From Rikenellaceae bacterium (lineage in GTDB: Bacteria; Bacteroidota; Bacteroidia; Bacteroidales; UBA932), in contig CAAGIG010000076.1 of assembly GCA_900769885.1 (NCBI GenBank), positions 1 to 17,951 on the forward strand: a stretch of 17,951 nt of DNA. Reading direction: 5' to 3'. Shown one piece after another: positions 1 to 7,576 of the stretch. A program made the position numbers and the translations under genes. Below the pieces are notes generated by a model. It was not told where the DNA came from. It worked only from the letters and a program-made list of their open reading frames with translations, and ran no database searches. The stretch's first letter is position 1; the number at the start of each line of letters is the position of its first letter.

Positions 1-541
1 CAAGTGGTTCACCTCCGATAAGACATTTCTCCAACACCTTCTTTCTCACAACGATTTCAACACCTCCAAGTGCCTCAAATTTCTCGCGCGAAGCAAATTG
101 CTCCATCAACTTACGGACCTCTTTTCCTGAAAGTTCCGCAACGACAAGAGAGTTATTGAATGGAAATGTAGAATATACATCATACAACCTCACTGCTCCC
201 GAAGGGAAATTGCTCCTTATTCCTCCATAATTTGTAATTGACAAAGTAGGATAATCATTCTTTACAAACTCTTTTGAAAAATGGAGCAAAACATCTGCTG
301 CAAGATTTGACAAAGCGCTTTCGGGCTGCTTTGAAACAATTTCAGCATCCGAATAAACCAAAATCTCCATCAAAGGGGCAATCTGCTCCTGGTGATTTGC
401 AATAATTTTATCTACTTCATAAACCACAGAAGATTCGTATGTGGTATCCATTCTCACCCTTTGCCACTTATATTCAAAGTTCTGGGCAAAAAGTGCACTG
501 CACCACATCAAAGCCAATAGCACTAAAATACCTCTTTTCAT
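1..541 (-). CDS. 5'-nucleotidase C-terminal-domain protein, secreted (partial, 3' end outside window)
   Basis: About 180 residues are visible from the ATG at 541; the C-terminus lies beyond the left edge. Residues 1-19 form a signal peptide (hydrophobic core, then ALFA before QN), so the protein is probably periplasmic. The body resembles the substrate-binding C-terminal domain of UshA-type 5'-nucleotidases: SNLAADVLL (78-86), the NYGGIR motif (104-109) and the FPFNN loop (126-130), which in the family binds the nucleoside. There is no N-terminal metallophosphatase domain. From family knowledge, Bacteroidota often encode the two halves as adjacent genes, so a metallophosphatase partner may lie just outside the window; this is inference. 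It starts 3 nt after the ABC permease stop and is probably the fifth gene of the unit that begins at 4817. Confidence 0.85.
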   Translation of the reverse strand, partial: MKRGILVLLALMWCSALFAQNFEYKWQRVRMDTTYESSVVYEVDKIIANHQEQIAPLMEILVYSDAEIVSKQPESALSNLAADVLLHFSKEFVKNDYPTLSITNYGGIRSNFPSGAVRLYDVYSTFPFNNSLVVAELSGKEVRKLMEQFASREKFEALGGVEIVVRKKVLEKCLIGGEPL

Positions 542-544
542 AAT

Positions 545-1891
545 CTAATATTTAATCCAAGTCCATATATCTTTCCAAGAATATTTCTTTCCGGTCATCA
601 AAATTCCGACACGATAAATTTTCGCAGCAAGATAAACCACCACGATAATTGTCAAAAGCAAAATTCCAATCGACAAAAGTAATTCCCAGGTAGGAACACC
701 CCCCTCAAAAGGGACACGCGCCAACATAACCATAGGCGAGGTGAAAGGAATCATCGATGCCCAGAATGAAACTGTACTGTCGGGATTATTGAATGTTTGC
801 ATCATCAATAAAAGACCGATAATCAATGGAATAGTAATCGGAATCATCAATTGGTTGGTATCCGACTCATTTTCCACCGCAGAACCTACTGCTGCAAAAA
901 GGGATGCATAAAGCAAATATCCCAAAATGAAATAAATAAGGAAGCAACCTATAATATAACCCCAGTCAACACTGGTGATGACACCCAATACCTCAGACAT
1001 AGCACCTTGAGAGGTCATCATCTCCATCTGCTCGGCACCCATTGGAGCCATCATCTCCATTTGCTGAGCCATTTGAGGATCGGCAAACATCTCCATTCCG
1101 GCATAGGCAGAAATACCCATCAGGATACCCAAAGTAAGAATTATCCAAATCAAAAATTGGGTCAAAGCTACTGCTGCAACTCCAATGATTTTACCCATCA
1201 TCAAATCAAATGGTTTTACTGATGAGACGATAACTTCCACAATTTTATTTGACTTTTCATTGATTACACTAGTCATCACCATATTTCCGAACATCGCAAC
1301 GAACATATAGATAATCATACCCATAATCAATGAAATCATCATATTGATTTCGACCATTGACTCTTTTTCCTGACCATCCTCACCAAGAATCAGATTATTG
1401 AAACTCATATCGGCGTTGATATCTGCAAGAATTGCCTCAAAGTTCTCAATATCATATTGTTTGAGTTTATATTGTTCAATCACATTCTTTATGTCGCCCG
1501 AAATATCTGAAGACAAATCGGCATTAAGCTGTTTTACTGAGTAAGCCACAACAGAGACATTGTTCGCACTGTCCAAAGGAGAGATTGCCACAATTGCATC
1601 TACATTGAGATTGTTAAAATCTGCTTTCAATGCCTCAATATCATTATTTTGACTTACAACATATTCAAGCTGGTCATTGGATTTCAAATTGGAAGCTACC
1701 ACAGCAGAGTTATCCACCACCAATATTCTGTCCTGCTTTGAATCCATATCCAAACGCATAAAGAGCGCAGGAGCAACAGATAATGCTACAAACAAAAGTG
1801 GAGTAAGAATTGTGGTAAGAATAAACGATTTTTTCTTTACTCTGATTGAGAATTCTCTTCCGGCAACAAGTTTTATTTTCTTGAAATTCAT
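545..1891 (-). CDS. ABC-2 type (NatB-like) ABC transporter permease with Met-rich loop
   Basis: A 448-residue inner-membrane protein. One membrane segment (about 23-45) is followed by a large extracytoplasmic domain (about 46-180), then a block of about five or six segments (about 183-206, 232-262, 311-335, 345-365, 404-424). The motif NEKSNKIVEVIVSSVKPFDL (211-230) is typical of the ABC2_membrane_3/NatB family. It should pair with the ATPase encoded just upstream; the substrate cannot be read from sequence, and family members export Na+, drugs or envelope components. Residues 266-298, in a loop between membrane segments, contain 11 methionines, which is unusual. The ATG is 1 nt after the ATPase stop, and the end of the ATPase gene carries a GGAGG-like sequence 10-15 nt before this start, suggesting translational coupling. 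Confidence 0.92.
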   Translation of the reverse strand: MNFKKIKLVAGREFSIRVKKKSFILTTILTPLLFVALSVAPALFMRLDMDSKQDRILVVDNSAVVASNLKSNDQLEYVVSQNNDIEALKADFNNLNVDAIVAISPLDSANNVSVVAYSVKQLNADLSSDISGDIKNVIEQYKLKQYDIENFEAILADINADMSFNNLILGEDGQEKESMVEINMMISLIMGMIIYMFVAMFGNMVMTSVINEKSNKIVEVIVSSVKPFDLMMGKIIGVAAVALTQFLIWIILTLGILMGISAYAGMEMFADPQMAQQMEMMAPMGAEQMEMMTSQGAMSEVLGVITSVDWGYIIGCFLIYFILGYLLYASLFAAVGSAVENESDTNQLMIPITIPLIIGLLLMMQTFNNPDSTVSFWASMIPFTSPMVMLARVPFEGGVPTWELLLSIGILLLTIIVVVYLAAKIYRVGILMTGKKYSWKDIWTWIKY

Positions 1892-1892
1892 A

Positions 1893-2810
1893 TTATTTAT
1901 CCTCCCCTTTTACTAATTTGATAAATATATTGTTCATACTTGGAATCATTTCACGATACGACACCACATCGATATTTGAAGCGGCAATATCAGTGAGTAT
2001 CTTCTGTGAAGAGGTACCGGGAACCACATCGATTATAGCTCGTCTGTTTCCTTTGAAAACTCCATCACTATTTAAAGTCAGAACACTTGAATTCAATGAG
2101 ATAGGATCTGTTGAGCGATACAAAATCTCCACGCTGTTATCTCCGTGCTCTCTGCGGATACTCTCCACAGGACCGGTAACTACAAGGTTAGATTTGTTAA
2201 TCAAAGCAATATTGTCACACAACTCCTCCACCGATTCCATATTGTGGGTAGAAAGGATAATGGTAGTGCCATTCTCCTTCATTTTGATTATTTCATCGCG
2301 GATAATCTGCACATTCACAGGGTCAAATCCCGAAAATGGCTCATCCAGAATCAACAGTTCGGGTTTGTGAAGGACAGTTGTGATAAATTGAACTTTTTGA
2401 GCCATACCTTTGGAAAGTTCCTCAATCTTTTTGTTCCACCACTGCTCGATTCCGAATTTGACAAACCACTCTTTGAGCTGAGTCATGGCCTCTTTTGAAG
2501 AGAGTCCTTTCAAACGGGCAAGATACATTGCCTGCTCCCCTACTTTCATTTTCTTGTAGAGTCCCCTCTCTTCAGGAAGGTATCCTATTCTGTAAACATC
2601 ATCGGGAGCCAATGGTTTGTTATTGAAATATACAGCGCCCGAATCGGGGATTGTTATCTGATTGATAATGCGAATCAAAGTTGTCTTTCCCGCTCCGTTA
2701 GGACCTAAAAGACCAAAAATTGTCCCTTTGGGAACATTTATTGAGACATTGTTCAAAGCGGTATAATTACCGAATTTTTTGACAATGTTTTGACAAGAAA
2801 TTGTGTCCAT
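1893..2810 (-). CDS. ABC transporter ATP-binding protein (NatA-like)
   Basis: A 305-residue cytoplasmic ATPase that powers the adjacent permease. All nucleotide-binding motifs are present: Walker A GPNGAGKTT (36-44), signature LSKGMAQK (132-139), Walker B LLILDEP with catalytic Glu157 (152-158), D-loop SGFDP (160-164) and H-loop His189. The region after about 215 matches the DUF4162-like C-terminal extension found in this exporter subgroup. The subgroup is usually coupled to ABC-2 permeases in drug, Na+ or lipid/envelope export; the actual substrate is unknown. It lies 17 nt after the DUF3108-like gene and 1 nt before the permease. No separate promoter match was seen in the 17-nt gap. Length and motifs are normal for the family. 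Confidence 0.95.
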   Translation of the reverse strand: MDTISCQNIVKKFGNYTALNNVSINVPKGTIFGLLGPNGAGKTTLIRIINQITIPDSGAVYFNNKPLAPDDVYRIGYLPEERGLYKKMKVGEQAMYLARLKGLSSKEAMTQLKEWFVKFGIEQWWNKKIEELSKGMAQKVQFITTVLHKPELLILDEPFSGFDPVNVQIIRDEIIKMKENGTTIILSTHNMESVEELCDNIALINKSNLVVTGPVESIRREHGDNSVEILYRSTDPISLNSSVLTLNSDGVFKGNRRAIIDVVPGTSSQKILTDIAASNIDVVSYREMIPSMNNIFIKLVKGEDK

Positions 2811-2827
2811 TTCTATTATTGTTTTTA

Positions 2828-3535
2828 TTATTGTTCTATTTTATAGGATGTTAGGACCTGAGACATTTTCAAGCGTCCTTTTTTGTCATAGACCACCTGT
2901 TTTACAGCTCCTATACCTTTTGCATACCAGGTTTCAAGTCGGTATTCGATTGAAACAACAGCTTTAGTAACTTGATTTTCAGCTACGACAAATGTATCAA
3001 ACTCTCCTGCAGGAGTCGAGATTCTCTCCTCTCTGACCACCTTTCTGTCGCTGGTCAGAATCTTCGCATCCATATTGCCGGCACTTACATTCATAACCCC
3101 ATCGGGAATAATTGTACCGACCTGAATATCATCGGGAATGGAACTTGCATCCCCTTTCGAGACAGCCTCCTTTACCTTCATAAGTTTGCGGAACTCCTTC
3201 ATTTGTAAAAAATGGCCTTCGGGTCCCACAGTCACTATCATCTGGAGATTATTGTCTCCACTCAAAACAGGTTCGTCATCCTCATCAAAGAAATGCTGGT
3301 CAAAGATAATCTCCCCAACTTTCTCGGTTTCAGTTATCTTCAAGTCCACACTTACCACATTCATAATGTACGTTCCCGAAAATTCCCCGTCATCGTCATA
3401 ATTTGTATAAGTTAGCGAAAGCCCTTTTGTCAGAGGTGCATACCCCTGTTTATTAAGTTCTTGGGCAGAAACATAAAAAGTCCCGGCAATAATTGCCAAG
3501 ACTGTTACCAATATAAAACGAATCGATTTGTTCAT
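2828..3535 (-). CDS. Secreted DUF3108-like protein
   Basis: A 235-residue protein of uncertain function. Residues 1-24 are a signal peptide (MNKS, hydrophobic stretch, VSA before QE), so it is exported, probably to the periplasm; there is no lipobox Cys. The mature part is beta-rich, beginning with a GLSLTYTNYDDDGEFSGTY-like strand pair. It contains STPAGEFDTFVV (about 179-190) and ETWYAKGIGAVKQVVY (about 208-223), the pattern of DUF3108-like (TapB-like) proteins in Bacteroidota. An in-frame upstream start at 3625 would add 30 residues inside the preceding gene and place charged residues before the signal peptide. The ATG at 3535 is therefore chosen: it gives a clean signal peptide and lies 1 nt after the upstream stop. 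Its place between a CorC-type membrane protein and an ABC exporter suggests an envelope role (inference). Confidence 0.75.
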   Translation of the reverse strand: MNKSIRFILVTVLAIIAGTFYVSAQELNKQGYAPLTKGLSLTYTNYDDDGEFSGTYIMNVVSVDLKITETEKVGEIIFDQHFFDEDDEPVLSGDNNLQMIVTVGPEGHFLQMKEFRKLMKVKEAVSKGDASSIPDDIQVGTIIPDGVMNVSAGNMDAKILTSDRKVVREERISTPAGEFDTFVVAENQVTKAVVSIEYRLETWYAKGIGAVKQVVYDKKGRLKMSQVLTSYKIEQ

Positions 3536-3536
3536 A

Positions 3537-4817
3537 TTATTCTTGTTCAAAATTTTCTGTTTTTGTAACGAGGACTTTATCAATACGTGCCCCGTCCATA
3601 TCCATAACCTCGAGTTTAAATCCATTCCATTCGACCACCTCGCCCGACTTGGGTATATGCTCCAAAAGTTCCAGAATCAAACCACCGACAGTATTGTAAT
3701 CATTTTCTCCGGCGAGCGACTCCATATCAAAATGGGCAAGAAAATCATAAAACTGACATTGACCGTCCACCAGCCATCCGTCTCCACCGGTGCGTGCTAC
3801 GATATCGGGTTCATCCTCATCATCAATAGATCCGACAAGTCCCTCCAAAATATCTTTATGTGTCACAATTCCCTGACACACACCGAATTCATCACATACA
3901 AGCCCATATGCCACTTGCAACATCTTCATCTGCTCCAACACCTTATAGACATCGGTATACTCGTGAAAATATTGGGCAGGTTTCAGGATGCTCTCAATCG
4001 AGAAATCGGGTCTTGAAACTTTGCCGAACAAATCTTTAAGATAGACAACCCCGATAATTTCGTCCAAAGAGCCATCCCCCACCGGATAAACCTCATATAA
4101 ATTCTCCTCAACGATATGAGCAATCTCACTGTTGGTCATCTCCTTATCAATCCACACAATCTCATTTCGGGAGGTCATAATCGATTCGATTTTTCTGTCG
4201 CCCAACGAGAAAACCCTCTCCACAATATCCTGTTCAACCTCCTGAACCTCACCGTCTTCTGTTCCTTCAGCAATCATAGATTTGATCTCCTCCTCAGTAA
4301 CTTTTGCCTCAACCTCTTCCAGTTTGGCAACCTTCACAAAGAAAGATGTGCTTTTATCCAAAATCCATACAAATGGTTTTGCAATCCAGGAGAGCAACAA
4401 CATAGGACCGGACATTTTCTTGGCAATACTTTCAGGAGCGTTCATTCCAAACCGTTTTGGAACCAATTCTCCGAAAATCAAAGTGAAATAAGTAACAACA
4501 ACCACCACAATCACCTGGGAAACAGATTGTGCAACAGACTCCGACAAGCCCCATCCCACAAATACAGGAGCCAAATCTGAAGCAATAGAATCTCCCGAAT
4601 ACATACCGGTGAGAATACCGATCAATGTTATCCCTATTTGAACTGTTGAAAGGAATCGGTTCGGTTTGTCTGTCAATGTCTGAACATTTTTTGCAGCACG
4701 ACTTCCCCTTTTTGCATCAGCGTTGATACTTGACTTTCTCGCACTGATCAGCGCCACCTCACTCATTGAGAAAAGTCCATTCAGAAAAATAAGTAAAAAT
4801 ATTATAAGAATCTCCAT
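3537..4817 (-). CDS. HlyC/CorC (CNNM) family membrane protein with CBS pair
   Basis: A 426-residue protein with the standard three-part architecture. An N-terminal DUF21/CNNM membrane domain (about 1-170) includes the ESEVALISAR-like motif (SEVALISAR, 19-27) and FGELVPKR (115-122). Two CBS motifs follow (about 212-268 and 275-332, with VVYLKDLF and GIVTHKDILEGLVG), then a C-terminal CorC_HlyC domain (about 345-420). The family is linked to divalent-cation (Mg2+/Co2+) transport or tolerance; annotation as haemolysin is historical. A GTG 18 nt further upstream is possible, but that codon overlaps the -7 box of the promoter at 4835-4864, so the ATG at 4817 is preferred. It is the first gene of the five-gene unit. 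Confidence 0.92.
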   Translation of the reverse strand: MEILIIFLLIFLNGLFSMSEVALISARKSSINADAKRGSRAAKNVQTLTDKPNRFLSTVQIGITLIGILTGMYSGDSIASDLAPVFVGWGLSESVAQSVSQVIVVVVVTYFTLIFGELVPKRFGMNAPESIAKKMSGPMLLLSWIAKPFVWILDKSTSFFVKVAKLEEVEAKVTEEEIKSMIAEGTEDGEVQEVEQDIVERVFSLGDRKIESIMTSRNEIVWIDKEMTNSEIAHIVEENLYEVYPVGDGSLDEIIGVVYLKDLFGKVSRPDFSIESILKPAQYFHEYTDVYKVLEQMKMLQVAYGLVCDEFGVCQGIVTHKDILEGLVGSIDDEDEPDIVARTGGDGWLVDGQCQFYDFLAHFDMESLAGENDYNTVGGLILELLEHIPKSGEVVEWNGFKLEVMDMDGARIDKVLVTKTENFEQE

Positions 4818-4834
4818 ATTAAATGTGCAAAACA

Positions 4835-4864
4835 CAAAATTAATAATATTTGATAGGATTTCAA
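4835..4864 (-). promoter_or_regulatory. Promoter of the HlyC/CorC-ABC-5'-nucleotidase unit
   Basis: On the minus strand, TTG (4864-4862), a 19-nt spacer and TAATTTTG (4842-4835) match the Bacteroidota -33/-7 consensus (TTG, about 19 nt, TAnnTTTG). The box ends 17 nt before the ATG at 4817, giving a 5' leader of roughly 10 nt. It lies wholly in the gap between thymidine kinase and this unit. Confidence 0.65.
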
Positions 4865-4869
4865 TATGA

Positions 4870-5442
4870 TTACTCTATTTCCCTGTTTTTCTTGTTGAAA
4901 CAATGACGACAAAGGGGTTCGTAGATATCTTTTTCCCCAAGCTCCACCAGCTTGTCACTTTGCGAAAGGCGATGCGAATGAAGTGCGGGGTCCCCACATC
5001 TGACACAGATTGCGTGAACTTTATCAACAAATTCTGCGACAGCCATCAGGGCAGGCATCGGGCCAAATGGTTTGCCCAAATAGTCCATATCGAGTCCCGC
5101 AACGATGACTCTGATACCTTGGGATGCCAATTGTTTGCAAACATCTATAATTCCATCATCGAAAAATTGAGCTTCGTCAATTCCTACCACATCGACATCT
5201 CCCGACAAGAGCAAAATGCTGCCGGATGAATCGACAGGGGTTGACAATATAGATGTAGAGTCGTGAGAAACCACCTGGTCCTCCGAATATCTGGTATCAA
5301 TACAAGGTTTAAAAATTTCAACTCTCAAATTGGCAAACTTTGCCCTTCTGAGACGTCTTATCAATTCTTCGGTCTTACCCGAAAACATGGAGCCGCAAAT
5401 AACCTCTATCGACCCCGGTTTTTTTGCATTTTCTGAAAACAT
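4870..5442 (-). CDS. tdk: Thymidine kinase (type II)
   Basis: A 190-residue cytoplasmic enzyme that phosphorylates thymidine to dTMP with ATP (pyrimidine salvage). Visible motifs are the P-loop GSMFSGKT (17-24), DEAQFF (89-94) with the likely catalytic base Glu90, the lasso-loop segment GLDMDYLGKPFG (116-127), and four zinc-binding cysteines C146, C149, C178 and C181 (CVRC and CRHC). Length and order are normal for type II kinases. The ATG at 5442 is the only sensible start. It is divergent from the gene at 5495, with 52 nt between the start codons, and separated from the next minus-strand gene by 52 nt holding a promoter, so it is probably transcribed mainly on its own. Confidence 0.96.
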   Translation of the reverse strand: MFSENAKKPGSIEVICGSMFSGKTEELIRRLRRAKFANLRVEIFKPCIDTRYSEDQVVSHDSTSILSTPVDSSGSILLLSGDVDVVGIDEAQFFDDGIIDVCKQLASQGIRVIVAGLDMDYLGKPFGPMPALMAVAEFVDKVHAICVRCGDPALHSHRLSQSDKLVELGEKDIYEPLCRHCFNKKNREIE

Positions 5443-5455
5443 TTCCGTACTTTTG
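5423..5455 (+). promoter_or_regulatory. Promoter of the coiled-coil protein-rsmI-HhH unit
   Basis: TTTG (5423-5426), a 21-nt spacer and TACTTTTG (5448-5455) match the Bacteroidota promoter pattern. The -7 box lies 39 nt before the ATG at 5495, and the -33 box lies inside the 5' end of the divergent tdk gene. The -7 region is also part of a small palindrome, GTACTTTTGTAC. Confidence 0.55.
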
Positions 5456-5473
5456 TACTTAACTAATTTTTTA

Positions 5474-5481
5474 CAAAGTTA
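5474..5481 (-). promoter_or_regulatory. Possible -7 box for tdk
   Basis: TAACTTTG on the minus strand matches TAnnTTTG and ends 31 nt before the tdk ATG. No convincing TTG lies at the expected -33 distance (around 5499-5505), so this is only a weak candidate. Confidence 0.35.
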
Positions 5482-5494
5482 ATAAAATCCTGCG

Positions 5495-6205
5495 ATGACC
5501 GAGAGATATTCTGAGATTAAATCTTTAATCGATCGAGCCCTTACCCTTTTGGAAGAGGAAATGAATCAGACCAAGAAGGAGATGGAAGCTTCTTTCAACA
5601 AGGCTAAAGAATCTATGATTCAAGAGATTAAAAATAAAGATGCCGAGATAGAGGAGTTGAAGAAAAAATTGAAAGCATCAGAAAAATCTGTTAGCGAAGT
5701 TCACCCTCCCGCTCCAAAACAGAAAGAGGAGGAAGAGACCCTTTTCCCACAGGAAATTTTCCCATCGCAAAATACCCCAAGGAGACCTGAGCCACTTTAC
5801 AAGAATGATGGCGACGAGAATATCTTCACCATCGAAGATGATGACACCAATATGTTTGAAATCATTGTAAAAGATAATGATAAAAAACCAACTATCCTTG
5901 GTGAACTTTTCTCATCAAAAGGTGTAATTGGCGAAAAGGGGAATAATCTTCCACGCTGGAGAACCGACCGTCCCGGTATCAAGGTGAATAATATCGAGGA
6001 GGCTATCTCCCTGAACGACAGAGTATATTTCTTACGGGAACTTTTCGGGGGAGATAATGAACAATACGAACTGACATTGGAAAGAATCGACGAATGCAAC
6101 TCATTTGATGACATTGTATCAGAAATGAGAATAACATTCCCCAATTGGGATGAATCATCAGATGCTGTATACCGATTCTATATGGCAATAAGACGCAAAT
6201 TTTAG
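5495..6205 (+). CDS. Coiled-coil protein of unknown function with conserved C-terminal helical domain
   Basis: A 236-residue protein with no signal peptide or membrane segment, so probably cytoplasmic. Residues 1-70 are rich in Glu, Lys and Leu with heptad spacing (coiled coil), followed by a Pro/Glu-rich acidic linker (about 70-150). The C-terminal domain (about 163-236) begins with EEAISLNDRVYFLRELFGGD and ends with WDESSDAVYRFYMAIRRKF; I recall similar 'LNDR..F.RELF.GD' tails in many Bacteroidota proteins of unknown function, but cannot verify this here. The gene is 3 nt before rsmI and has its own promoter match, so it is the first gene of that unit. The coiled coil suggests oligomerisation or a structural role; no enzymatic motif is visible. 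Confidence 0.8.
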   Translation: MTERYSEIKSLIDRALTLLEEEMNQTKKEMEASFNKAKESMIQEIKNKDAEIEELKKKLKASEKSVSEVHPPAPKQKEEEETLFPQEIFPSQNTPRRPEPLYKNDGDENIFTIEDDDTNMFEIIVKDNDKKPTILGELFSSKGVIGEKGNNLPRWRTDRPGIKVNNIEEAISLNDRVYFLRELFGGDNEQYELTLERIDECNSFDDIVSEMRITFPNWDESSDAVYRFYMAIRRKF

Positions 6206-6208
6206 AAA

Positions 6209-6928
6209 ATGGGCAAATTATACCTTATACCGACACCTGTAGGAAACCTTGAGGATATCACCTTGAGGGCCATCAACATACTCAAAAGTGTAGATTTGAT
6301 TTTGGCAGAAGACACCAGAACCAGCAAATTCCTTTTGAACAAATATGAAATCTCTACAAGAATGGAATCTCACCACAAATTCAATGAACACGAGAAAGTT
6401 GAGTATGTGGCACAACGGATCAATGCGGGGATGAACATTGCCCTTATCTCCGATGCTGGGACTCCTGCCATTTCCGACCCGGGATTTCTCCTTGTCAGAA
6501 AATGTGTCGAGAATGACATTGAGGTAGAGACATTGCCGGGGGCTACCGCTTTTGTTCCTGCCCTTGTAAATTCAGGACTTCCTACCGACAGATTCACTTT
6601 TGAAGGTTTTCTTCCACCCAAAAAAGGGAGAATGACCAGACTTACCGAACTCTCGGAAGAGCCCAGAACAATGATTTTTTATGAATCTCCATACAGATTG
6701 GCAAAAACTTTGAAGCAACTTTGTGAATTCTTCGGAGAAGAGCGCAGATGTTCTGTTTCACGTGAAATCAGCAAACTTCACGAAGAGACCAGAAGGGGAA
6801 CACTAAAGGAACTTGCCCAATGGTATGAAGAACACGAACCTAAAGGTGAAATAGTATTTATAGTTGAAGGGAAAGACTATGTGCGCAAGAGAGAAAAACA
6901 CAACATTTCAGACTCAGAGGAAGAATAA
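6209..6928 (+). CDS. rsmI: 16S rRNA (cytidine(1402)-2'-O)-methyltransferase
   Basis: A 239-residue SAM-dependent methyltransferase of the tetrapyrrole-methylase fold. It 2'-O-methylates C1402 in the ribosomal decoding centre. The N-terminal signature LYLIPTPVGNLEDITLRA (4-21), AEDTRTSKFLL (33-43), SDAGTPAISDPGF (81-93) and LPGATAFVPALVNSGLP (109-125) are all diagnostic. FEGFLPPKKG (131-140), YESPYRL and SREISKLHEE are present too. It is slightly shorter than E. coli RsmI (about 286 residues), which is common in Bacteroidota, and has a charged tail of about 15 residues. It sits 3 nt after the coiled-coil gene and overlaps the start of the helix-hairpin-helix gene. Confidence 0.96.
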   Translation: MGKLYLIPTPVGNLEDITLRAINILKSVDLILAEDTRTSKFLLNKYEISTRMESHHKFNEHEKVEYVAQRINAGMNIALISDAGTPAISDPGFLLVRKCVENDIEVETLPGATAFVPALVNSGLPTDRFTFEGFLPPKKGRMTRLTELSEEPRTMIFYESPYRLAKTLKQLCEFFGEERRCSVSREISKLHEETRRGTLKELAQWYEEHEPKGEIVFIVEGKDYVRKREKHNISDSEEE

Positions 6929-7514
6929 TTCCTTCTTATCCAAAGGTATAACCTTTTTAATCTTTTTAATGCTAACATTCCAATTTGGCTACTTTCTCAA
7001 GTATGCCATAAAGGCTCACGCAGCTACACCGACCATTCCCCAAAGCGGGGAGCATACGCAGGATACCCTGATTACCAACAAATTGGAATCATATTATTAT
7101 GACGGATGGAAATGGGATATGGTCGAACTCAATAGTGCAGACAGCGCAGCTTTGGTAGAATTACCAGGGATTGGCGGATACTATGCAAAACAGATTATCC
7201 GCTTTCGAGAGAAACTGTGGGGTAGCTATGCAAACATCGAACAACTGCTGGAAATCAGAGGAATAGACACAACTCTCCTGAAAAGAATTGATGACAGGAT
7301 CTATGTTGAGCCCTCCTCAGTCATTTCAATTGACCTCTCCAAAGTATCTGTTGATTCTTTGGCAAAGCACCCATACATCGGTGGTTTTACCGCAAAAGGG
7401 ATTGAAAGATTCAGGAAACTGTACCCAAACGAAGAGGTCACAGTTGAAAAACTACTGGAAAAGAATATAATTTCCAAAGCCCAGGCATACCGGCTCAAAA
7501 GATATTGCAAATAA
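6879..7514 (+). CDS. Membrane-anchored helix-hairpin-helix (ComEA-like) protein
   Basis: A 211-residue protein from the ATG at 6879. A short basic N-terminus is followed by one membrane segment (about 23-41), then an extracytoplasmic part with two helix-hairpin-helix units: PGIGGYYAKQIIRFR (96-110) after VELNSADSAALVEL, and PYIGGFTAKGIERFRK (165-180). HhH units of this type bind DNA backbone non-specifically; in ComEA they capture incoming DNA during competence. That is a family analogy only: no other competence genes are nearby. The start overlaps rsmI by 50 nt. A TTG 15 nt upstream is in frame, and the next in-frame ATG (6969) would destroy the membrane segment, so 6879 is the best choice. 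The overlap suggests co-expression with rsmI. Confidence 0.85.
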   Translation: MCAREKNTTFQTQRKNNSFLSKGITFLIFLMLTFQFGYFLKYAIKAHAATPTIPQSGEHTQDTLITNKLESYYYDGWKWDMVELNSADSAALVELPGIGGYYAKQIIRFREKLWGSYANIEQLLEIRGIDTTLLKRIDDRIYVEPSSVISIDLSKVSVDSLAKHPYIGGFTAKGIERFRKLYPNEEVTVEKLLEKNIISKAQAYRLKRYCK

Positions 7515-7539
7515 ACACCCGAAATACCCACCCCTTCCG

Positions 7540-7572
7540 TTGCAGGAAATTCGATCCTTATTTTTATCTTTG
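7540..7572 (+). promoter_or_regulatory. Promoter of the PnuC-family gene, close to leaderless
   Basis: TTG (7540-7542), a 22-nt spacer and TATCTTTG (7565-7572) fit the Bacteroidota consensus; TATCTTTG is a perfect TAnnTTTG. The box ends only 4 nt before the ATG at 7577, so the transcript would start at or next to the start codon. Confidence 0.55.
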
Positions 7573-7576
7573 CAGG

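Noticed and set aside
851..1222. Open frame on the plus strand opposite the ABC permease
   Set aside because: Rich in His and Gln with no domain; it is the antisense of the Met-rich permease segment and lies within a well-supported gene.
3536..3625. N-terminal extension of the DUF3108-like protein
   Set aside because: It lies inside the HlyC/CorC gene and would put 30 polar residues before an obvious signal peptide.
4818..4835. GTG start giving six extra residues on the HlyC/CorC protein
   Set aside because: The GTG overlaps the predicted -7 box, so it would not be transcribed; the ATG at 4817 starts directly at the first membrane segment.
7505..7576. Upstream in-frame ATG for pnuC
   Set aside because: It overlaps the preceding gene and spans the promoter; the added residues are Cys/Arg-rich and unlike PnuC N-termini.
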